8,205 bases of DNA from an uncultured Bacillaceae bacterium (lineage in GTDB: Bacteria; Bacillota; Bacilli; Bacillales; Pradoshiaceae), in contig CAJGCH010000129.1 in the NCBI GenBank assembly GCA_904501845.1, positions 1 to 8,205 of the forward strand. The letters are read 5' to 3'. Shown here piece after piece: positions 5,824 through 8,205 of this stretch (its first letter is position 1; each line of letters starts with the position of its first letter). A model generated the notes under the pieces. The model was not told where the DNA came from. It made no database searches and worked only from the letters and a program-made list of their open reading frames with translations. Both the position numbers and the translations under genes were made by a program.

Positions 5824-5867
5824 AAAAAGGAAGGCAGCGGGAAGCCAAAGCTCCCTGCTGCCTTTTT
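5824..5867. terminator. Convergent terminator between tmcAL and ylbL
   Basis: A GC-rich hairpin: AAGGCAGC (5831-5838) pairs with GCTGCCTT (5857-5864), and inside it GGGA..GC pairs with GCTCCC with single-base bulges. A T5 run (5863-5867) follows on the plus strand. An A5 run (5824-5828) gives U5 on the minus strand. The plus-strand T run overlaps the ylbL stop codon (5866-5868). Confidence 0.88.
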
Positions 5868-6888
5868 AGTGATTGATTTTCTCTAGATAGGAAACCGCAT
5901 CATCAAACGTGTCTACAGGAACGATGACCATGTCAGTTTCAATCTCTCTTGCTGTTTCAACTGCTATCTCATAATCGGACCCTTCTGCCCCTTCTTCATT
6001 TGGCGCAAAGAATACCTCGGCTCCCTCTTCATCAGCCGCCACGATTTTTTGGTCAATTCCGCCAATCGGTCCGACCGTGCCATCTTCTGAAATCGTGCCT
6101 GTTCCTGCGATTTTTTTGCCAGCCGTATAATCAGCCTCGGTTAATTGATTGTATATCTCCAGACTGAACATGAGCCCTGCCGAAGGCCCCCCAATCGTGT
6201 CTGTGTTAAACTCGACTTCCGGGTCCGTTTCCACACTCCGATCCTCCACAAGCGTTATGCCAACCCCTATATTGCCGGTTTCCTTCAGACGCGCAAGGGT
6301 GATGGTTTTCTCCATTGTCTCTCCCTCACGCTCAACCTTCAGGCTGACCTTATTTCCTGCTTTCTTGCCCGAGACATAATCAACGAAGAATTGCTGCGAG
6401 ACAATCGCTTTTCCATCAACGTTCAATATCCGATCCCCTGTCTTCAGAGTCCCATCGGCAGGCGTATCCTCGCCAACATGCAGTATGTATATCCCATTGG
6501 TCATGATATCTGCTTTGCGGCCCGCCTTTCTATATGCATTAAGGACAGCTGTGTTTTGACTTTCATCCATTAGCTTCAACTGCCGTACGGAGTATTCTTC
6601 ATCCGTCTCATCCTCACTCCGTACCTCCTCAAGCTTATAGATTTTATGATAATCCGCCACCTTTGCCCAAAGATACGAATAAATATTTGCCCTTGCCATC
6701 CGAATAGTCGTAAACATGAAATCCCCATCTGAGTCCTGCCCATCTTCTACCGTAACAAAGTCACTGATCACTTCGGCAGAACCAGGTGCTGAAACATAAT
6801 AGGGCAGTTTATAAAATGCCGCAAATACCATAATAGCCAAAAGGAAAATCCAAATCTTCCCCGAATAAAATCCCCGTTTCTTCTCCAA
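5866..6888 (-). CDS. ylbL: Membrane-anchored PDZ/Lon-type serine protease YlbL (SepM family)
   Basis: A 340-residue protein. Residues 10-30 form one N-terminal membrane helix (KIWIFLLAIMVFAAF), so the rest lies outside the cytoplasmic membrane. A PDZ domain covers about 130-200 (GIYILHVGEDTPADG, LKTGDRILNVDG). A Lon-type proteolytic domain follows at about 205-338, with the Ser-Lys dyad S236 in GGPSAGL and K281 in GGIDQK. In B. subtilis, YlbL acts with CtpA to degrade the cell-division inhibitor YneA in recovery from the DNA damage checkpoint; streptococcal SepM processes a competence pheromone. The start is TTG, directly abutting the ylbK stop codon, with AAGGAG nine bases upstream inside ylbK. 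It is the second gene of the ylbK-ylbL pair and is translationally coupled. All catalytic residues are present. Confidence 0.93.
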   Translation of the reverse strand: MEKKRGFYSGKIWIFLLAIMVFAAFYKLPYYVSAPGSAEVISDFVTVEDGQDSDGDFMFTTIRMARANIYSYLWAKVADYHKIYKLEEVRSEDETDEEYSVRQLKLMDESQNTAVLNAYRKAGRKADIMTNGIYILHVGEDTPADGTLKTGDRILNVDGKAIVSQQFFVDYVSGKKAGNKVSLKVEREGETMEKTITLARLKETGNIGVGITLVEDRSVETDPEVEFNTDTIGGPSAGLMFSLEIYNQLTEADYTAGKKIAGTGTISEDGTVGPIGGIDQKIVAADEEGAEVFFAPNEEGAEGSDYEIAVETAREIETDMVIVPVDTFDDAVSYLEKINH

Positions 6889-7674
6889 TTATTTATGCTC
6901 CTTCCATCGCTGTATCACGTTCTTGATCTCAGGCATTCTTTTTCTAGCCTCTTCCTCTCCGGCCGTAATAATTTCTGGAATATTGGTAAAAGCCATAGAA
7001 TTATACATCTTCACGGGCGGGTCGATGGTGATGTCCGCTTTGATTCCCCTCGCTTTAACAACTTCCATCTGGAGAATATCTAAGCTTTTCATGATTACAT
7101 CATAGATGGACTCCACTTTCGATTCCTCGTGCGAGCTGGACACATCACATGCAATGACAATATCGGCTCCCATATCTTGTACAACCGATACAGGAACCCT
7201 GTCTACAACTCCTCCATCTACAAGCAGCCTTCCGCTGATCCGCTTTGGCACGAAAATCCCCGGAACCGCAATGCTTGCACGTACAGCTTCATAAACCGGC
7301 CCATCCCTGAATACTACCTTTTCTCCTCTTTCTATGTCAGTCGCAATGACAGCAAGAGGGATAGGAAGATCTTCAAGCTTCTGATTCTTCGTAAACAACC
7401 TTATGTATTCTTCTATTTTTTTCCCCGCTACAAACCCCATCCTCGGAACGGTCCAATCCAGAAAATATTTCCGCTTAAACTGCAGAGATACCTTTTCTAA
7501 TAAATGGAGATCGCTGCCGCTCGCATAAAAACTGCCCATGAGCGCCCCCATGCTGCTTCCCGCAATGCAATCCACTTTGATTCCCTCTTTATCCAGCTCC
7601 TTCAGCAAGCCAACATGCGCAAACCCCCTTGCTCCTCCAGAGCCGAGGGCGAGGCCAATTTTAGGATCTCTCAT
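6889..7674 (-). CDS. ylbK: Patatin-like phospholipase family protein YlbK
   Basis: A 261-residue cytosolic or membrane-associated esterase of the bacterial patatin (RssA/YlbK) family. The oxyanion-hole motif GSGGARG (11-17), the nucleophile elbow GSSMG with Ser41 (39-43) and the dyad motif DGG with Asp153 (153-155) are all intact, so it should be an active acyl hydrolase. The natural substrate is not known. The start is the ATG at 7674: an in-frame TGA lies a few codons upstream, so no longer form is possible. The ribosome site is weak (AGGAAA very close, with AAGGGAAG further upstream). It is the first gene of a two-gene unit with ylbL; the TAA stop is followed at once by the ylbL TTG. I do not see a convincing sigma-A promoter in the 171-nt divergent region upstream. 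Confidence 0.93.
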   Translation of the reverse strand: MRDPKIGLALGSGGARGFAHVGLLKELDKEGIKVDCIAGSSMGALMGSFYASGSDLHLLEKVSLQFKRKYFLDWTVPRMGFVAGKKIEEYIRLFTKNQKLEDLPIPLAVIATDIERGEKVVFRDGPVYEAVRASIAVPGIFVPKRISGRLLVDGGVVDRVPVSVVQDMGADIVIACDVSSSHEESKVESIYDVIMKSLDILQMEVVKARGIKADITIDPPVKMYNSMAFTNIPEIITAGEEEARKRMPEIKNVIQRWKEHK

Positions 7675-7733
7675 TTTCCTGTCTTCCCTTCATCCTAAAG
7701 TAGTTTCCTTAGTTCTAAAAGTATATTGCATAA

Positions 7734-7762
7734 GCATATTTTCAAAGTACAGAGGACAAACT
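7734..7762 (+). promoter_or_regulatory. Possible sigma-E promoter of ylbJ
   Basis: GCATATT (7734-7740) matches the sigma-E -35 element well. A 14-nt spacer leads to GACAAACT (7755-7762), only 4/8 of CATACAAT. GGACAAA (7754-7760) overlaps it and resembles the SpoIIID box GGACAAG. B. subtilis ylbJ is reported in the sigma-E regulon, which is why I list it; the -10 is poor. Confidence 0.25.
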
Positions 7763-7845
7763 CTCGCCTTTGTAAAAAGGGGAATCTCCATCTATTGTAG
7801 CACCTCACTCAGTAAGGTTAAACCAGATAAGGGAAGGGATCTATA

Positions 7846-8205
7846 TTGAATAAATCGATTTTCAAATCCGTCAGCCTGGCAAGTACTGCCGTCTTAATGG
7901 CCTCTGCCCTAATTATCATGCCCGAGGAATCATTTGAGGCATCTGTGCGAGGGCTTGATATTTGGCTGGAAATTGTCTTTCCTTCCTTATTGCCATTCCT
8001 CATTATATCCGAAATGTTAATTGCTTTTGGCGTAGTAAAATTCCTCGGGGTCTTTTTAGAACCCTTCATGAGACCCTTATTTAAGGTACCTGGAGCGGGA
8101 GGATTTGTCTGGGCTATGGGTCTTGCATCAGGCAATCCTTCTGGCGCAAAACTTACCGTTCGCCTCAGGCAGGATGGTCTACTGACCAGGGTCGAGGCCG
8201 AGCGC
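7846..8205 (+). CDS. ylbJ: Sporulation integral membrane protein YlbJ (N-terminal part)
   Basis: The first 120 codons of a gene cut by the right edge; the B. subtilis protein is about 400 residues. It shows a membrane helix at about residues 8-26, a second hydrophobic stretch at 39-60 (WLEIVFPSLLPFLIISEML) and the family signature GLASGNPSGAKLTVRLRQDG (92-111), part of the nucleoside-recognition/GATE-like fold. YlbJ is a polytopic membrane protein needed for heat-resistant spores in B. subtilis and expressed in the mother cell. Its transport or other activity is unknown. The start is TTG, with AAGGG seven bases upstream (7834-7838). It is divergent from ylbK. The frame stays open to the last base. 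Confidence 0.9.
   Translation, partial: MNKSIFKSVSLASTAVLMASALIIMPEESFEASVRGLDIWLEIVFPSLLPFLIISEMLIAFGVVKFLGVFLEPFMRPLFKVPGAGGFVWAMGLASGNPSGAKLTVRLRQDGLLTRVEAER

Noticed and set aside
6145..6573. 142-codon plus-strand frame opposite ylbL
   Set aside because: It is antisense to a well-supported protease gene, has no ribosome site or recognisable domain, and overlaps the catalytic and PDZ coding regions.
7129..7500. 123-codon plus-strand frame opposite ylbK
   Set aside because: It is a shadow of the patatin-like gene, with low-complexity composition and no supporting signals.
7818..8135. 105-codon minus-strand frame opposite ylbJ
   Set aside because: It mirrors the ylbJ coding sequence, which has a matching family signature and a ribosome site; the antisense product is rich in Pro, Lys and Thr and resembles no family I know.

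Overview
The window is a chromosomal housekeeping segment of a spore-forming Bacillaceae species (Bacillus sensu lato). The evidence is the gene order, which matches the Bacillus subtilis ylbJ-ylbQ neighbourhood read in reverse, three sporulation- or checkpoint-linked families (GerR/RsfA, YlbJ, YlbL), strong Gram-positive Shine-Dalgarno sites, and frequent TTG starts. I see no phage, transposon, CRISPR array, tRNA or rRNA.

Left part (1-2124). On the minus strand, panE (ketopantoate reductase) is followed with a 25-nt overlap by a four-helix DUF3397 membrane protein. Beyond that lies a short intergenic stretch with a possible promoter, leading off the left edge, probably to bshC and the mraZ/division cluster. 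The acetyltransferase gene ylbP is divergent from panE, on the plus strand. A hairpin at 2088-2121 separates ylbP from the convergent gerR.

Centre (2125-4608). All genes are on the minus strand, in transcription order ylbN (YceD/DUF177), rpmF (ribosomal protein L32), a crotonase-fold acyl-CoA enzyme gene, then gerR (mother-cell sporulation regulator). ylbN-rpmF is driven by a perfect-consensus sigma-A promoter and closed by an intrinsic terminator. The crotonase gene follows with no obvious promoter. It carries Gln where typical enoyl-CoA hydratases have the second catalytic Glu. A perfect 8-bp inverted repeat overlaps a sigma-E-like promoter candidate in front of gerR.

Right part (4609-8205). 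tmcAL (ylbM, tRNA-Met cytidine acetate ligase) diverges from ylbN and converges on ylbL, with a hairpin terminator between them. ylbK (patatin-like hydrolase) and ylbL (membrane-anchored PDZ plus Lon-type protease) form a minus-strand pair whose stop and start codons abut. ylbJ (sporulation membrane protein) is divergent and cut by the right edge; coaD would be expected beyond it.

Functionally the region mixes translation (L32, the rRNA-linked YlbN, tRNA acetylation), coenzyme A precursor synthesis (PanE), envelope and protease functions (YlbK, YlbL) and sporulation (GerR, YlbJ). I do not find a wholly new system. The points most worth a second look are the crotonase active site, the gerR promoter palindrome, an orphan Shine-Dalgarno/mini-ORF near the left edge, and the density of non-ATG starts (6 of 11 genes).
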